Assembly (NCBI RefSeq): GCF_019396355.1
Contig: NZ_JAHKRK010000015.1
Location: forward strand, 1-64,000
From: Pseudonocardia nigra
GTDB lineage: Bacteria > Actinomycetota > Actinomycetes > Mycobacteriales > Pseudonocardiaceae
DNA: 64,000 nt
Reading direction: 5' to 3'
The first letter of the stretch is position 1. Each line of letters opens with the position of its first letter. The position numbers were made by a program, and so were the translations under genes. Below, one piece after another: positions 16,748 through 25,128 of this stretch. The notes beneath the pieces were generated by a model. The model had not been told where the DNA came from, searched no databases, and saw only the letters and a list, made by a program, of their open reading frames with translations.

Positions 16748-17557
16748 GTGACAGTGCAGCCCCTGCTCGCACCCACCGTTCCCTCCGCGCCCCGTCCGGT
16801 CCGCACCCTCGTCACGCTGGGCGACTCCACGCCCGTCGGGCTCGGCGACCCGCTGCCCGGCGGCGGCTGGCGCGGGTTCCCCGTGCTGCTGCGGGCCGCC
16901 CTCGGCGCCGGCACGCTGGTCAACACCGCGGTGAGCGGCGCCAGGACGGCCGACGTGCGCAGGTCCCAGCTGCCGGCGGCGCTCGCGGCCGGCCCGGACG
17001 TCGCGGTGCTGTGCGTCGGCATGAACGACACGCTGCGCTCCGACTTCGACCCCGTCGCGCTGGAGATCGACTGCGCGGCGGCCGTGCACGCGCTGTGCAC
17101 CCGCGGCGTGCACGTGCTGATGCTGCGCTTCCACGACCACACGCGGGTGTTCCGGCTGCCCGGCCCGCTGCGGCGGGCCCTGCAGCGGCGCATCACGGCG
17201 CTCAACGCGGCGACCGATGCGGTGGCGGCCACCGACCCGGCCGGGATCTCCGTGCTGGACCTGGACCGGTTGCCGGGCGGGTACGACCCGGCGGCGTGGG
17301 CGGTCGACCGGCTGCACCCGTCCGAGCGCGGGCACCGGCTCCTCGCCGCGGCGTTCGCCGACCTGCTCGCCGAGGCGAGGTTCGCGGTGCCGCACCCGGT
17401 GAGACTCACGTGCGGGGGCGGGCGCGAGGTGACGGCGGCGCACCGGGCGGCGTGGCTCGTGGCGAAAGGCGTGCCGTGGTTGGTGCGCCGCGGGCGCGAC
17501 CTCGGCCCGGTGATCGTCCAGGGACTGGTGACGGAGCTCCGCGGCGCGGTCGGCTGA
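16748..17557 (+). CDS. SGNH/GDSL-type hydrolase
   Basis: This is a 269-residue protein. Block I LVTLGDSTPVGLGDP has the catalytic serine (about residue 24). Block II Gly is in NTAVSGARTADVR, block III is VGMNDTLRSD with the oxyanion Asn, and block V is DRLHPSERGHRLL with the catalytic Asp and His. The order and spacing are those of a canonical SGNH esterase/lipase. No signal peptide is seen with the GTG start at 16748. A longer start at 16616 would add a Pro/Arg-rich segment that looks non-coding. The substrate is unknown. Confidence 0.88.
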   Translation: MTVQPLLAPTVPSAPRPVRTLVTLGDSTPVGLGDPLPGGGWRGFPVLLRAALGAGTLVNTAVSGARTADVRRSQLPAALAAGPDVAVLCVGMNDTLRSDFDPVALEIDCAAAVHALCTRGVHVLMLRFHDHTRVFRLPGPLRRALQRRITALNAATDAVAATDPAGISVLDLDRLPGGYDPAAWAVDRLHPSERGHRLLAAAFADLLAEARFAVPHPVRLTCGGGREVTAAHRAAWLVAKGVPWLVRRGRDLGPVIVQGLVTELRGAVG

Positions 17558-17600
17558 CCTCGGCCGCGAGCCGCGCTGCCGGATGTGCGCAACTCGTGCA

Positions 17601-17642
17601 CCACTTCGTGCCGACTCGCCCGCCACTTCGTGCCGACTCGCG
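17601..17642. repeat. Two-copy 22-bp tandem repeat
   Basis: The unit CCACTTCGTGCCGACTCGC occurs at 17601-17619 and 17623-17641 with a period of 22 bp. It lies in the gap between the SGNH gene and the convergent zinc-ribbon gene. The GACTCGCGGG end also appears around the terminator at 37390-37429. Confidence 0.6.
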
Positions 17643-17651
17643 GGTGGACGG

Positions 17652-17856
17652 TCAGGCGGCGGGGCGCAGCGGGGTCGGCGGCGCCGGGGCGTCGGTCGAG
17701 GCCACGGCGAGCTGCGCCTCGATCCGCCACAGCTGCGCGGGTGCACGTCGGGCAGATCCACGTCACCGAGCCGTCCACCTCGTGCTGACTGCTCCAGGCG
17801 AGGCCGTGCGCGTCGGCGGGAGTGCGGGCGAGGGAACAGAGGGGGCAGGTGCCCAT
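17652..17856 (-). pseudogene. Small zinc-ribbon protein with a probable frameshift at about 17731-17740
   Basis: From the ATG at 17854-17856 the frame reads MGTCPLCSLARTPADAHGLA, WSSQHEVDGSVTWICPTCTR, with two CxxC knuckles. In similar small actinobacterial proteins CTR is followed by a residue and then 'xLRxIExKL'. Exactly that, QLWRIEAQLAVAS...LRPAA then TGA at 17652-17654, occurs one frame over. A change of one base (or two) after CTR restores a protein of about 67 residues. In the unbroken frame no stop comes for hundreds of codons. It could be a decayed gene or a sequence error. Confidence 0.5.
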
Positions 17857-17930
17857 GTCCCCGAGCCTGGCCCACCCGCTTTGCCGCGCTGTGAACCCGG
17901 CGCAAACTTCCACGATGCGTGGGCGTCCGA

Positions 17931-19100
17931 CTACCGGACGTCCGCGCGCAGGCCCCGCAGGAACCGGTCGATGCGCACCAGCGCCTCCTCCAACAGCGGC
18001 AGCGCAGTGGCGTAGGAGCAGCGCACGTGCCCCTCGCCGGACGGGCCGAACACGTTGCCCGGCACCACGGCGACCCGCTCGGCCTGCAGCAGCCGCTCGG
18101 CGAACGTCTCCGAGTCCAGCCCCGACGAGCGGATCGACGGGAACGCGTAGAACGCGCCACCGGGCTCCGGGCAGTCGAGCCCGATCTCGCGCAGCCCCTT
18201 CACGAACACCCGTCGGCGCCGGTCGTAGTCGGCGACCATCGCGTCCACGTCGTCGTCCGGCCCGGACAGCGCCTCCACGGCCGCGAGCTGCGACACGTGC
18301 GGGGCGCACAGCATCGTGTACTGGTGCACGCGCACCGCGAGCGCGGTGATGGGCTCCGGCGCGCAGATCCAGCCGACCCGCCACCCGGTCATCGCGTGCG
18401 CCTTGGAGAACCCGCCGAGCACGACGGTGCGGTCCCGGGCGCCGGGAAGCGAGCCGAGGCTGGTGTGCGAGCCGGTGTAGGTGAGCCGGTCGTAGATCTC
18501 GTCGGAGACGAGGTACAGGTCGTGCTGGTCGGCCAGCCGGACGAGGCCCTCGAGCGCGGCGCGCGGCTGCACGGCGCCCGTCGGGTTGGCGGGCGAGCCG
18601 ATGAGGATCGCCTTGGTGCGGGGGGTGATCGCGGCGGCCACGACGTCGGGGTCGACGGCGAACCCGTCCTCCCACTGCGTGGGCACCCGGACCGGGGTGC
18701 CGCCGGCGAACGACACGCACGGCTCGTAGGCGACGTAGCAGGGCTCGGGGACGATCACCTCGTCGCCGGGGTTCAGCAGCACCCGCAGGGCGAGGTCGAG
18801 CCCCTCCGACACCCCGGTGGTGATCACGCACTCGGTGCCCGGGTCGTACGTGGCGCCGTAGCGGGCGGCCAGGTCGGCGCAGATCAGCTCCCGCAGCCGC
18901 GGCAGCCCGGCGTTGGAGGTGTAGGTGGTGTAGCCGTGCTCCAGCGCGTAGATGCCGGCCTCGCGGATCCGCCACGGCGTGACGAAGTCGGGCTCGCCGA
19001 CACCGAGGGAGATGACGTCGTCCATCTCCGCGGCGATGTCGAAGAACCGCCGGATGCCCGACGGCGGGCACTCGGCGATGACGGTGTTGAGCTCCTTCAC
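17931..19100 (-). CDS. Class I/II PLP-dependent aminotransferase
   Basis: This is a 389-residue fold-type I enzyme. YTTYTSNAGLPRLRELI is the N-terminal substrate loop, SPANPTGAV binds PLP, SDEIYDRLTY holds the PLP-ring Asp/Tyr pair, and GGFSKAHAMTGWRVGW contains the Schiff-base lysine. PEPGGAFYAFP and the Arg of VRCSYA bind the carboxylate. It resembles the PatA/aspartate-aminotransferase-like group of Actinobacteria. The GTG start at 19100 lies 10 bp after the end of the Lrp/AsnC gene on the same strand, so they form one transcription unit with that regulator. Exact substrates are unclear. Confidence 0.9.
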   Translation of the reverse strand: MKELNTVIAECPPSGIRRFFDIAAEMDDVISLGVGEPDFVTPWRIREAGIYALEHGYTTYTSNAGLPRLRELICADLAARYGATYDPGTECVITTGVSEGLDLALRVLLNPGDEVIVPEPCYVAYEPCVSFAGGTPVRVPTQWEDGFAVDPDVVAAAITPRTKAILIGSPANPTGAVQPRAALEGLVRLADQHDLYLVSDEIYDRLTYTGSHTSLGSLPGARDRTVVLGGFSKAHAMTGWRVGWICAPEPITALAVRVHQYTMLCAPHVSQLAAVEALSGPDDDVDAMVADYDRRRRVFVKGLREIGLDCPEPGGAFYAFPSIRSSGLDSETFAERLLQAERVAVVPGNVFGPSGEGHVRCSYATALPLLEEALVRIDRFLRGLRADVR

Positions 19101-19110
19101 CGTGCCATCC

Positions 19111-19602
19111 TCATGGGGTCACCGGCAGCCGGTGGTCGGGCTCGGGGTCGATGAACGTGTCGCCGTCACGCTTGTAGGTCTTGAGCACGAAGTGCGTGGC
19201 CGTGGCCTGCACGCGGTCGATCGTCGACAGCTTCTGCGAGACGAAGTCCGACACCGCCCGGATGCTGCGCCCGATGACCGTGCAGCGCAGGTCATGGGTG
19301 CCGGAGACCAGGTGGACGCTGCGCACCTCGGCGAACCGCGCGATGCGCTCGGCGACGTCGTCGAAGCCGACTCCGCGGGCGGGTGAGAGCGACACGTCGA
19401 TGAACGCCGTGACCTCCTCGAGGCTCGGGTCGTCGGTGACCCGGTCCCAGTCGACCACCGCCTTGTAGCGGCGGATCACCCCGGCCGCCTCCCAGGTCGC
19501 GATCGCCTCGCTGACCTCGGCGACCGGGAGGCCGGTCATCGTCGCGATGGTGTCGTGGGAGAGCTGGGCGTCGCGCTCCAGCAGTTCCAGGATCTGCCGC
19601 AC
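19111..19602 (-). CDS. Lrp/AsnC family transcriptional regulator
   Basis: This is a 163-residue protein. The N-terminal wHTH covers residues 1-50 (ERDAQLSHDTIATMTGLPVA, EVSEAIATWEAAGVIRRYKA). A RAM/ligand domain follows (VTAFIDVSLSPARGVGFDDV, VRSVHLVSGTHDLRCTV) for amino-acid binding and oligomerisation. GTG start at 19602. It is flanked on both sides by aminotransferase genes on the same strand with 9- and 10-bp gaps. That suggests it responds to the amino acid handled by one of them. Confidence 0.93.
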   Translation of the reverse strand: MRQILELLERDAQLSHDTIATMTGLPVAEVSEAIATWEAAGVIRRYKAVVDWDRVTDDPSLEEVTAFIDVSLSPARGVGFDDVAERIARFAEVRSVHLVSGTHDLRCTVIGRSIRAVSDFVSQKLSTIDRVQATATHFVLKTYKRDGDTFIDPEPDHRLPVTP

Positions 19603-19611
19603 GGCCCGACC

Positions 19612-20805
19612 CTACGACGCAGCGACGGGTGCCTCACACCAGGCCGCGGCGAGTCGGTGCACACCTTCGCGCAGTGCCGCCTCGGGGTTCGTGGCGAAGC
19701 TCAGGCGCGCGGCGGTATCCAGCGGCCGTCCGACGGCGAACGCCGCGCCCGGGACGAACCCGACCCCGTGCCGCAGTGCCCGCGGCAGCAGCTCCCCGGT
19801 CCGGGTGCCGTCGGTGAATTCCAGCCAGCAGAACATCCCGCCCTCGGGCTCGGAACAGTCGACGGCGTCGCCGAACGCCTCCCGGACGGCCGCGGTGACG
19901 GCCGCCGCCCGGTCCCGCAGCGCGGTGCGCAGCCGGTGTAGGTGGGCGTCGAACCACGCGGTGTCGGCGAACAGGTCGGCCGCGACGGTCTGGGTCAGCG
20001 TGGACGCGCACAGGTCCGTGCACTGCTTGAGGCGCTCCACACCCGCGCGCAGGTCGCCCGGCCCGACCAGCCAGCCCACCCGCAGGGCGGGTGCGAGGAC
20101 CTTCGAGGCGCTGCCGAGCCGGACCACCCGGTCGCCGTGCGCCGCGACCGGCGGGGGCGGTGGGCCGGCGAACCCGATCAGCCCGTAGGGGTCGTCCTCG
20201 ACCACGAGGAAGCCGTACCGGCCGGCGAGCGCGGCCAGCTGCGCGCGCCGGGCCGGGGCGAGCGTCGCGCCCCGCGGGTTCTGGAAGGTGCTGACGGTGT
20301 GCACGAGCCGCGGGCGCAGCCCCGCCGCGAGCCGCGCGGCCAGGGCGTCGACGTCCATGCCGTCGGTGTCCATCGGGATGCCGTGCACCGCGGCGCCCGC
20401 GGCCTGGAACACCTGCAGCGCCCCGACGTACACCGGGTCCTCGACGACCACGGCGTCACCGGGGTCCAGGACGGCACGGGCGAGGAGGTCCAGTGCCTGC
20501 TGGGAACCGCTGGTGACCAGGACGTCGTCGGCGGCGACGGGGCGGCCGACGCGCTCGGCCTCCAGCGCGGCGACGACCTCCCGGAGCCCGCGGAGCCCGG
20601 CCGTCTCGCCGTACTGCACGCTGTTCGGGTCGCGCAGTGCGGCGGAGGTGGCGGTGGCGATCCGCTCGTGGGGGAGCAGGTCGGTGGCGGGCAGCCCGCC
20701 CGCGAGGGAGATGACGTCCTCGCGCGCGGTGAGCGCGAGCAGGTCGCGGATCGCCGACCCGCGGACCTCGCGCAGCCGGGTGGACAGGGGGACGGTGACG
20801 GTCAC
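19612..20805 (-). CDS. PLP-dependent aminotransferase, 2-aminoadipate/MocR-type fold
   Basis: This is a 397-residue fold-type I enzyme. ISLAGGLPATDLLPHERI and LQYGETAGLRGLREVVA-like sequence (here VQYGETAGLRGLREV) are typical of the LysN / 2-aminoadipate aminotransferase and MocR C-terminal group. VTSGSQQALDLLARAVLDPG binds PLP, VEDDPYGLIGF carries the PLP Asp, and GSASKVLAPALRVGW contains the catalytic Lys. No N-terminal GntR HTH is present, so it is an enzyme rather than a MocR regulator. GAGAGGT lies before the GTG start. Likely substrates are branched or aromatic amino acids. Confidence 0.88.
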   Translation of the reverse strand: MTVTVPLSTRLREVRGSAIRDLLALTAREDVISLAGGLPATDLLPHERIATATSAALRDPNSVQYGETAGLRGLREVVAALEAERVGRPVAADDVLVTSGSQQALDLLARAVLDPGDAVVVEDPVYVGALQVFQAAGAAVHGIPMDTDGMDVDALAARLAAGLRPRLVHTVSTFQNPRGATLAPARRAQLAALAGRYGFLVVEDDPYGLIGFAGPPPPPVAAHGDRVVRLGSASKVLAPALRVGWLVGPGDLRAGVERLKQCTDLCASTLTQTVAADLFADTAWFDAHLHRLRTALRDRAAAVTAAVREAFGDAVDCSEPEGGMFCWLEFTDGTRTGELLPRALRHGVGFVPGAAFAVGRPLDTAARLSFATNPEAALREGVHRLAAAWCEAPVAAS

Positions 20806-20997
20806 GGGACACCTCTCGCAGGGTCGTTCCGGGGACGGGCCGGCACGGTGTGGCGCCGGCGCGTCGTCGTCCTGGGTCGACAGGGCGAGCGGGGCGGCGC
20901 CGCTCGGTTGCGGCGGCGCCGATGCGAGGAGTCTGCCGTGCGCGTCCTGCGATACGGAACCCGTTTCCCGGATCGTGAGAAGCGAGTCAGCGGGGCC

Positions 20998-21555
20998 TCA
21001 GCGGCGGGTCAGCGCATCGAGGTCCACGGCGACGAGGTGGCCTGCGACCTCGAGGGTCGCCCGCCCGGTGTGCTCACCCGACAGCTCGTACGCCTCGTCG
21101 ACGAGGACGTGGGCGAGCAGGGTGGCGGGCTCGTCGAGGTCGACGATCCAGTAATGCGGGATGCCGGCCTCGGCGTACTCGGCGAACTTCAGAACCCGAT
21201 CGATCTTGCGGCTGCCATCGGACAGGATCTCGACCGCGAGCAGGACGTCGGCCGCCGAGCAGCGGGCGGGGTCGTCGTCGAACAGGTCCGCCCGAGTCAC
21301 GATCACATCGGGCACCCGGATCGTGAGCGGCGCCTCGGCGATGACGACCTCGACCTCGGTCACGGCTGCGAGTTCCGAAGGTAGTTGCTCGTCGAACCGG
21401 TACCCGAGTCGCATCCCTGCCCTCTGGTGCCGGAAGACGGGGCGGGGAGACATGACGAGGACCCCTTCTCCGATCTCGAGCCGGATCGCCGAATCCTCCG
21501 GTAGCGCCTCCCACTCCTCGAGCGTGAGCAGGTGGTTCGGCCACGACACGGTCAT
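20998..21555 (-). CDS. Uma2 family (DUF820) putative endonuclease
   Basis: This is a 185-residue protein with a PD-(D/E)xK fold. MSPRPVFRHQRAGMRLGYRF and VPDVIVTRADLFDDD provide the first catalytic Asp. LLAVEILSDGSRKIDRVLKF contains the E-x-K part, and EAGIPHYWIVDLDEPATLL is the classic end of the core. The Uma2 group is abundant in Actinobacteria and Cyanobacteria; its cellular role is unknown. The ATG at 21553-21555 has AAGGAGA at good distance. The gene stands alone, and the 192 bp downstream hold nothing recognisable. Confidence 0.9.
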   Translation of the reverse strand: MTVSWPNHLLTLEEWEALPEDSAIRLEIGEGVLVMSPRPVFRHQRAGMRLGYRFDEQLPSELAAVTEVEVVIAEAPLTIRVPDVIVTRADLFDDDPARCSAADVLLAVEILSDGSRKIDRVLKFAEYAEAGIPHYWIVDLDEPATLLAHVLVDEAYELSGEHTGRATLEVAGHLVAVDLDALTRR

Positions 21556-21650
21556 CGCCGTCTCCTTTCCGCAGACGCCGTCATCGTCGCACGGTGCACC
21601 GACGGTTCCGCGCCGACAGTTCCGCGCCACGCGGCCGCCGGGTGCTCCGT

Positions 21651-21656
21651 TAGGGT
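21651..21656 (+). promoter_or_regulatory. -10 box of a leaderless promoter
   Basis: TAGGGT ends 8 nt before the GTG at 21665. No Shine-Dalgarno is present. It supports GTG 21665 as start of the membrane protein. Confidence 0.45.
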
Positions 21657-21664
21657 TCCCGGCC

Positions 21665-22411
21665 GTGGCGTCACCCGATCTTGCGACGGCCGTCGATCCC
21701 CTCGTTCCGACCGGGTTCCGGCAGTGGTTCGGCCGGCTGTTCGGCGTGCTCGCGCGGAGTGGTCCGGCGCTGGTGGTCGTCCAGCTGGTGGCGCTCGTGC
21801 CGGTGCTGCTGTTCGGCGCGGTCGTCACGGCGGGGCCGGCGGCCGCGGCGACCCCGGTGGTGGTCGTGCCCGCGATGCTGCTCTGCTCGGCGGCGTGGGT
21901 GCTCGCGCAGGCGGCGGCGGTCCACATGGCGATCCGGCAGGCGGCCGGCCGGGGCGTCGCGGTCGATGCCCTGGTGCGCGCCGTCGCCACCCGGGCGCTG
22001 TCGATCCTCGGCTCGACCGCCGTCGCGCTCGTCGTGGGGGTCGCCGCCGCGGTCACCGGGATCGGCGGGATCTACGCGAGCCTCGTGTTCGTCGGCGCGT
22101 TCGCCGGTGTGGTCGTCGTGGAGCGGGCGGGCATCCGGCGCGCGTTCGCGCTGGTCAACGTGGCCCTGTGGCCCACGGCGGCCCGGCTGCTGCTGCTCAA
22201 GGGGGCCGCCTTCGGCTACCTGCTCGTGGTGATCCTTGTGCTGCTGCCCGACGGACCGCAGTCGTTCGCGGGTGCAGTGGCGTACACCGTGCTCACCCTG
22301 CCGCCGACGCTCGTGTTCCTCGCGGCCGCCGTCGTCACCTACGCGGAGCTGCGCCACCACGAGAACCCGGCGGTCAGCACCATGAGCCTGGCGGCCGAGT
22401 TGGAGCGCTGA
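21665..22411 (+). CDS. Integral membrane protein of unknown function
   Basis: This is a 248-residue protein with five or six hydrophobic segments (for example PALVVVQLVALVPVLLFGAV and LRxVLLLLP-type helices). The sequence RGVAVDALVRAVATRALSIL between helices 2 and 3, and AFALVNVALWPTAARLLLLK before helix 5, look like the 'glycerophosphoryl diester phosphodiesterase membrane domain'/DUF7544-like architecture of Actinobacteria. I am not certain of the family. It begins with a leaderless-type promoter and ends 27 bp before rarA, so they may be cotranscribed. Confidence 0.75.
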   Translation: MASPDLATAVDPLVPTGFRQWFGRLFGVLARSGPALVVVQLVALVPVLLFGAVVTAGPAAAATPVVVVPAMLLCSAAWVLAQAAAVHMAIRQAAGRGVAVDALVRAVATRALSILGSTAVALVVGVAAAVTGIGGIYASLVFVGAFAGVVVVERAGIRRAFALVNVALWPTAARLLLLKGAAFGYLLVVILVLLPDGPQSFAGAVAYTVLTLPPTLVFLAAAVVTYAELRHHENPAVSTMSLAAELER

Positions 22412-22438
22412 CGCACGGGTTTGGCAGGCTGGTCGGTC

Positions 22439-23788
22439 ATGGAGCCCGACGGACTGTTCGACGTCGACGAGCCGCCGCCCGCCGCGGAAGGTGAGCGCCC
22501 GTCGGCCACTGCCCCGCTGGCCGTGCGGATGCGGCCGCGCACGCTGGACGAGGTGGTCGGGCAGGCCCACCTGCTGCGCCCGGGCGCCCCGCTGCGGCGG
22601 CTGGTCGAGGGCGGCGCGGCGGCATCCGTGCTGCTCTACGGGCCGCCCGGCACCGGGAAGACGACGATCGCGCGGCTGCTCGCCGGCGTCGGTCACCGGC
22701 ACTTCGTGGCGCTGTCGGCGCTGTCGTCGGGCGTGAAGGAGCTGCGCGCGGTCATCGACGACGCCCGTCGGCGCCGGGACCGGATGGACCAGCAGACGGT
22801 CCTGTTCATCGACGAGGTGCACCGGTTCTCCAAGACCCAGCAGGACGCCCTGCTCGGGGCCGTGGAGGACCGCCTCGTTCTGCTCGTGGCCGCGACCACG
22901 GAGAACCCGTCGTTCTCGGTGGTGTCGCCGCTGCTGTCGCGGTCGCTGGTGCTGCAGCTGAAGTCGCTGACCGACGACGACGTGCGCGAGCTGCTGCGCC
23001 GCGCGGTGGCCGACCCGCGCGGCCTCGGCGCCGCCGTGGAGCTCGCGCCCGACGCCGAGGACGCACTCGTGCGGCTCGCGGGCGGGGACGCGCGCCGGGC
23101 CCTCACCGCGCTCGAGGCCGCGGCGGACGGGGTGGTCGGCACCGGTGCCACGCGCATCGACGTGGCGGCCGTGGAGCGGGCGGTCACCGAGGCGACGGTG
23201 CGCTACGACCGGCAGGGCGACCAGCACTACGACGTCATCAGCGCGTTCATCAAGTCCATCCGCGGCTCCGACCCGGACGCCGCGCTGCACTACCTGGCCC
23301 GGATGCTCGTGGCGGGGGAGGACCCGCGGTTCATCGCCCGCCGGCTGATGGTGCACGCGAGCGAGGACATCGGCCTCGCCGACCCCACGGCCCTGCAGGC
23401 GGCGGTGGCCGCGGCGCAGGTGGTGCAGCTGGTCGGGCTGCCGGAGTGCCGGATCGCGCTGGCCCAGGCCACGGTGCACCTGGCGACGGCACCCAAGTCC
23501 AACGCGGTGATCGCCGGGATCGACGCGGCGATGGCCGACGTGCGTGCGGGTGCCACGGGCGCCGTGCCGCCGCACCTGCGCGACGGGCACTACGCCGGGG
23601 CGCAGAAGCTGGGCAACGCGGTCGGCTACCGGTACCCGCACGACAGCCCCGACGGGGTTCTGACCCAGCAGTACCCGCCGGACGCGCTGGTGGGCCGCGA
23701 CTACTACCGGCCCACTGCGCGCGGGGCCGAGCGGACGCTGTCCGAGCGCCTGCCGAAGCTGCGGCGGGCGGTCCGCGGCCAGGGCTGA
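22439..23788 (+). CDS. rarA: Replication-associated recombination protein A (AAA+ ATPase)
   Basis: This is a 449-residue protein. Residues 19-60 carry [20 protein letters not shown] and Walker [40 protein letters not shown] is Walker [21 protein letters not shown] is the sensor 1 / Arg-finger box typical of RarA/MgsA/WRNIP1. The C-terminal tetramerisation domain includes [20 protein letters not shown] and the signature YRYPHD. It acts at stalled replication forks. No partner gene is adjacent except the upstream membrane protein. Confidence 0.96.
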   Translation: MEPDGLFDVDEPPPAAEGERPSATAPLAVRMRPRTLDEVVGQAHLLRPGAPLRRLVEGGAAASVLLYGPPGTGKTTIARLLAGVGHRHFVALSALSSGVKELRAVIDDARRRRDRMDQQTVLFIDEVHRFSKTQQDALLGAVEDRLVLLVAATTENPSFSVVSPLLSRSLVLQLKSLTDDDVRELLRRAVADPRGLGAAVELAPDAEDALVRLAGGDARRALTALEAAADGVVGTGATRIDVAAVERAVTEATVRYDRQGDQHYDVISAFIKSIRGSDPDAALHYLARMLVAGEDPRFIARRLMVHASEDIGLADPTALQAAVAAAQVVQLVGLPECRIALAQATVHLATAPKSNAVIAGIDAAMADVRAGATGAVPPHLRDGHYAGAQKLGNAVGYRYPHDSPDGVLTQQYPPDALVGRDYYRPTARGAERTLSERLPKLRRAVRGQG

Positions 23789-23904
23789 ACACCGGGCGCC
23801 CGTTCGCGGCTCAGGCACCTCGTCGGGGCTCGCGCTCCCCGGGTGGGCTCGGGCGACCCGTCGGCGGGGTGCGTCGGCGGATACGGGGTGTGGGAGCGGG
23901 TGGG

Positions 23905-24483
23905 TCAGGGGCGCCAGGCCGGGTCGCGCCCGAGCAGGGCGAGCGTCCGCTCCCACGACCCGGCCTCCCGCAGCGGGACGGGCGGGGCGAACGGCGCACC
24001 CGGCGCCTCCCGGGCCGCGTCCGCGGGCACCTGCTCGGCCACGCGCAGGGCGGCCGCGACGAGATCGTCGTCGAACTCGACCGGCGCGCCGAGTGCCACG
24101 CCCACGTCCCAGCCGTGCACAAGCGTGTCGACGAGGTGGAAGCCGGCGACGTCGGCGAGCGGGAACCGGGCACCGAACTCCGCAAGCAGCACGGGGCGAT
24201 CCGGGTCCGCGGCGGCGAAGGCGGCGACGACGGCGGCCGCGCCGGCGGCGTGCGCCGCGGCCGGGTCGCTGCCGACCGGGCGCGGCGCGAAGGCCTCCCG
24301 TCCCACGTCGGTACCGATGGCGGCCGCGAACCCGTGGTCCTGGCCGATCATGTGCTCGAGCAGGGCGCGCACGTCCCAGTCGGCGCAGGGGGTGGGCCTG
24401 GCCAGGTCCGGCGGGCGCACGCGACCCACGATCGGTCCGACGGCGGTGACGACGCGGCGGTGGAGCTCCAGAATCATCTGCAT
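23905..24483 (-). CDS. TIGR03086-type metal-binding protein (DinB/mycothiol-dependent fold)
   Basis: This is a 192-residue four-helix-bundle protein. PTPCADWDVRALLEHMIGQD at residues 31-50 and FHLVDTLVHGWDVGVALGAP later provide the three His positions (HM, H and HGWD) of the maleylpyruvate isomerase/DinB-like superfamily. Members may use mycothiol or another thiol cofactor. Substrate is unknown. It is divergent from a MarR gene with 51 bp between starts, which suggests MarR control and a role in thiol-dependent detoxification (inference). Confidence 0.85.
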   Translation of the reverse strand: MQMILELHRRVVTAVGPIVGRVRPPDLARPTPCADWDVRALLEHMIGQDHGFAAAIGTDVGREAFAPRPVGSDPAAAHAAGAAAVVAAFAAADPDRPVLLAEFGARFPLADVAGFHLVDTLVHGWDVGVALGAPVEFDDDLVAAALRVAEQVPADAAREAPGAPFAPPVPLREAGSWERTLALLGRDPAWRP

Positions 24484-24534
24484 GCGCAGATCGTCTACCG
24501 CCGTTTACTATTTGTCGAGCGCTATCGTCCGCGC
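24484..24534. promoter_or_regulatory. Divergent promoter/operator region (TIGR03086 gene / marR-type gene)
   Basis: The 51-bp spacer contains the AT-rich patch TTTACTATTTG around 24503-24513, unlike the surrounding DNA. It must hold both promoters and is the likely MarR binding site. I could not define -35/-10 boxes with confidence. Confidence 0.4.
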
Positions 24535-24966
24535 ATGACCGGGCAGCAGTACGACCTCGGCGCGTCCTTCGCGCGGCTCGGCCGCGCGATGATCGAGGCG
24601 GAGACGCCCGTGCTCCGGGCCCACGGCCTCGAGATGTGGGACTACGCCGTGCTCGGCGCGCTCGAGCACGGCCCGGCCCCGACACAATCCGAGCTCGCCG
24701 CGACGGTCGGGCGGGACAAGACGCGGCTCATCCCGATCCTCGACCGACTCGAGGCCCGGGCGCTGCTGGCGCGGACTCCGGACCCCGCCGACCGCCGCAA
24801 CCGTGTCGTCGCGCTCACCGCCGCCGGCCGTGCCGCCGTCGCGTCCTGCCGGACGGGCATCCGGGCGGTCGAGGCCGACCTGCTGGCCGGGTTCACCCCC
24901 GCGGAGCGCCGGACGTTCGTGGCCGTGCTCGAGCGACTCGTCGAGTCGGTGGGCTCCCGGGCGTAA
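24535..24966 (+). CDS. MarR family transcriptional regulator
   Basis: This is a 143-residue protein with the MarR wHTH. LEMWDYAVLGALEHGPAPTQ, SELAATVGRDKTRLIPILDR is the recognition helix region, and LARTPDPADRRNRVVALTAA is the DxRxR wing. N- and C-terminal helices form the dimer interface. The ATG at 24535 is the only start that leaves a promoter between it and the divergent gene. It probably controls the TIGR03086 gene and itself. The ligand is unknown. Confidence 0.93.
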   Translation: MTGQQYDLGASFARLGRAMIEAETPVLRAHGLEMWDYAVLGALEHGPAPTQSELAATVGRDKTRLIPILDRLEARALLARTPDPADRRNRVVALTAAGRAAVASCRTGIRAVEADLLAGFTPAERRTFVAVLERLVESVGSRA

Positions 24967-25030
24967 TCCGCGTTCCACCGCGAAACCCCCGGCGTGGTCG
25001 CGCGCCGCCGAAGCGCCTCGGAAGAGACCA

Positions 25031-25059
25031 TTGACCCGGAATAACTTCTGCCGTAGAAC
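25031..25059 (+). promoter_or_regulatory. Sigma70-type promoter of the galactoside locus
   Basis: TTGACC (25031-25036), a 17-bp spacer and TAGAAC (25054-25059) form a near-consensus housekeeping promoter. A start site near 25066 leaves a leader of about 60 nt before the alpha-galactosidase. The spacer/-10 region has a symmetric AACTT..GTAGAACTT look that could be a ROK operator, but symmetry is weak. Confidence 0.7.
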
Positions 25060-25128
25060 TTAAGCGGCCGAGACCTGAGTCACTGCCGACCCACGGCGGC
25101 GACCACGACGACGTGAACCGGAGCCCCC

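Noticed and set aside
16700-18160. Long minus-strand frame through the SGNH gene
   Set aside because: It is antisense to a gene with all SGNH blocks; only the short zinc-ribbon part at 17652-17856 looks protein-like.
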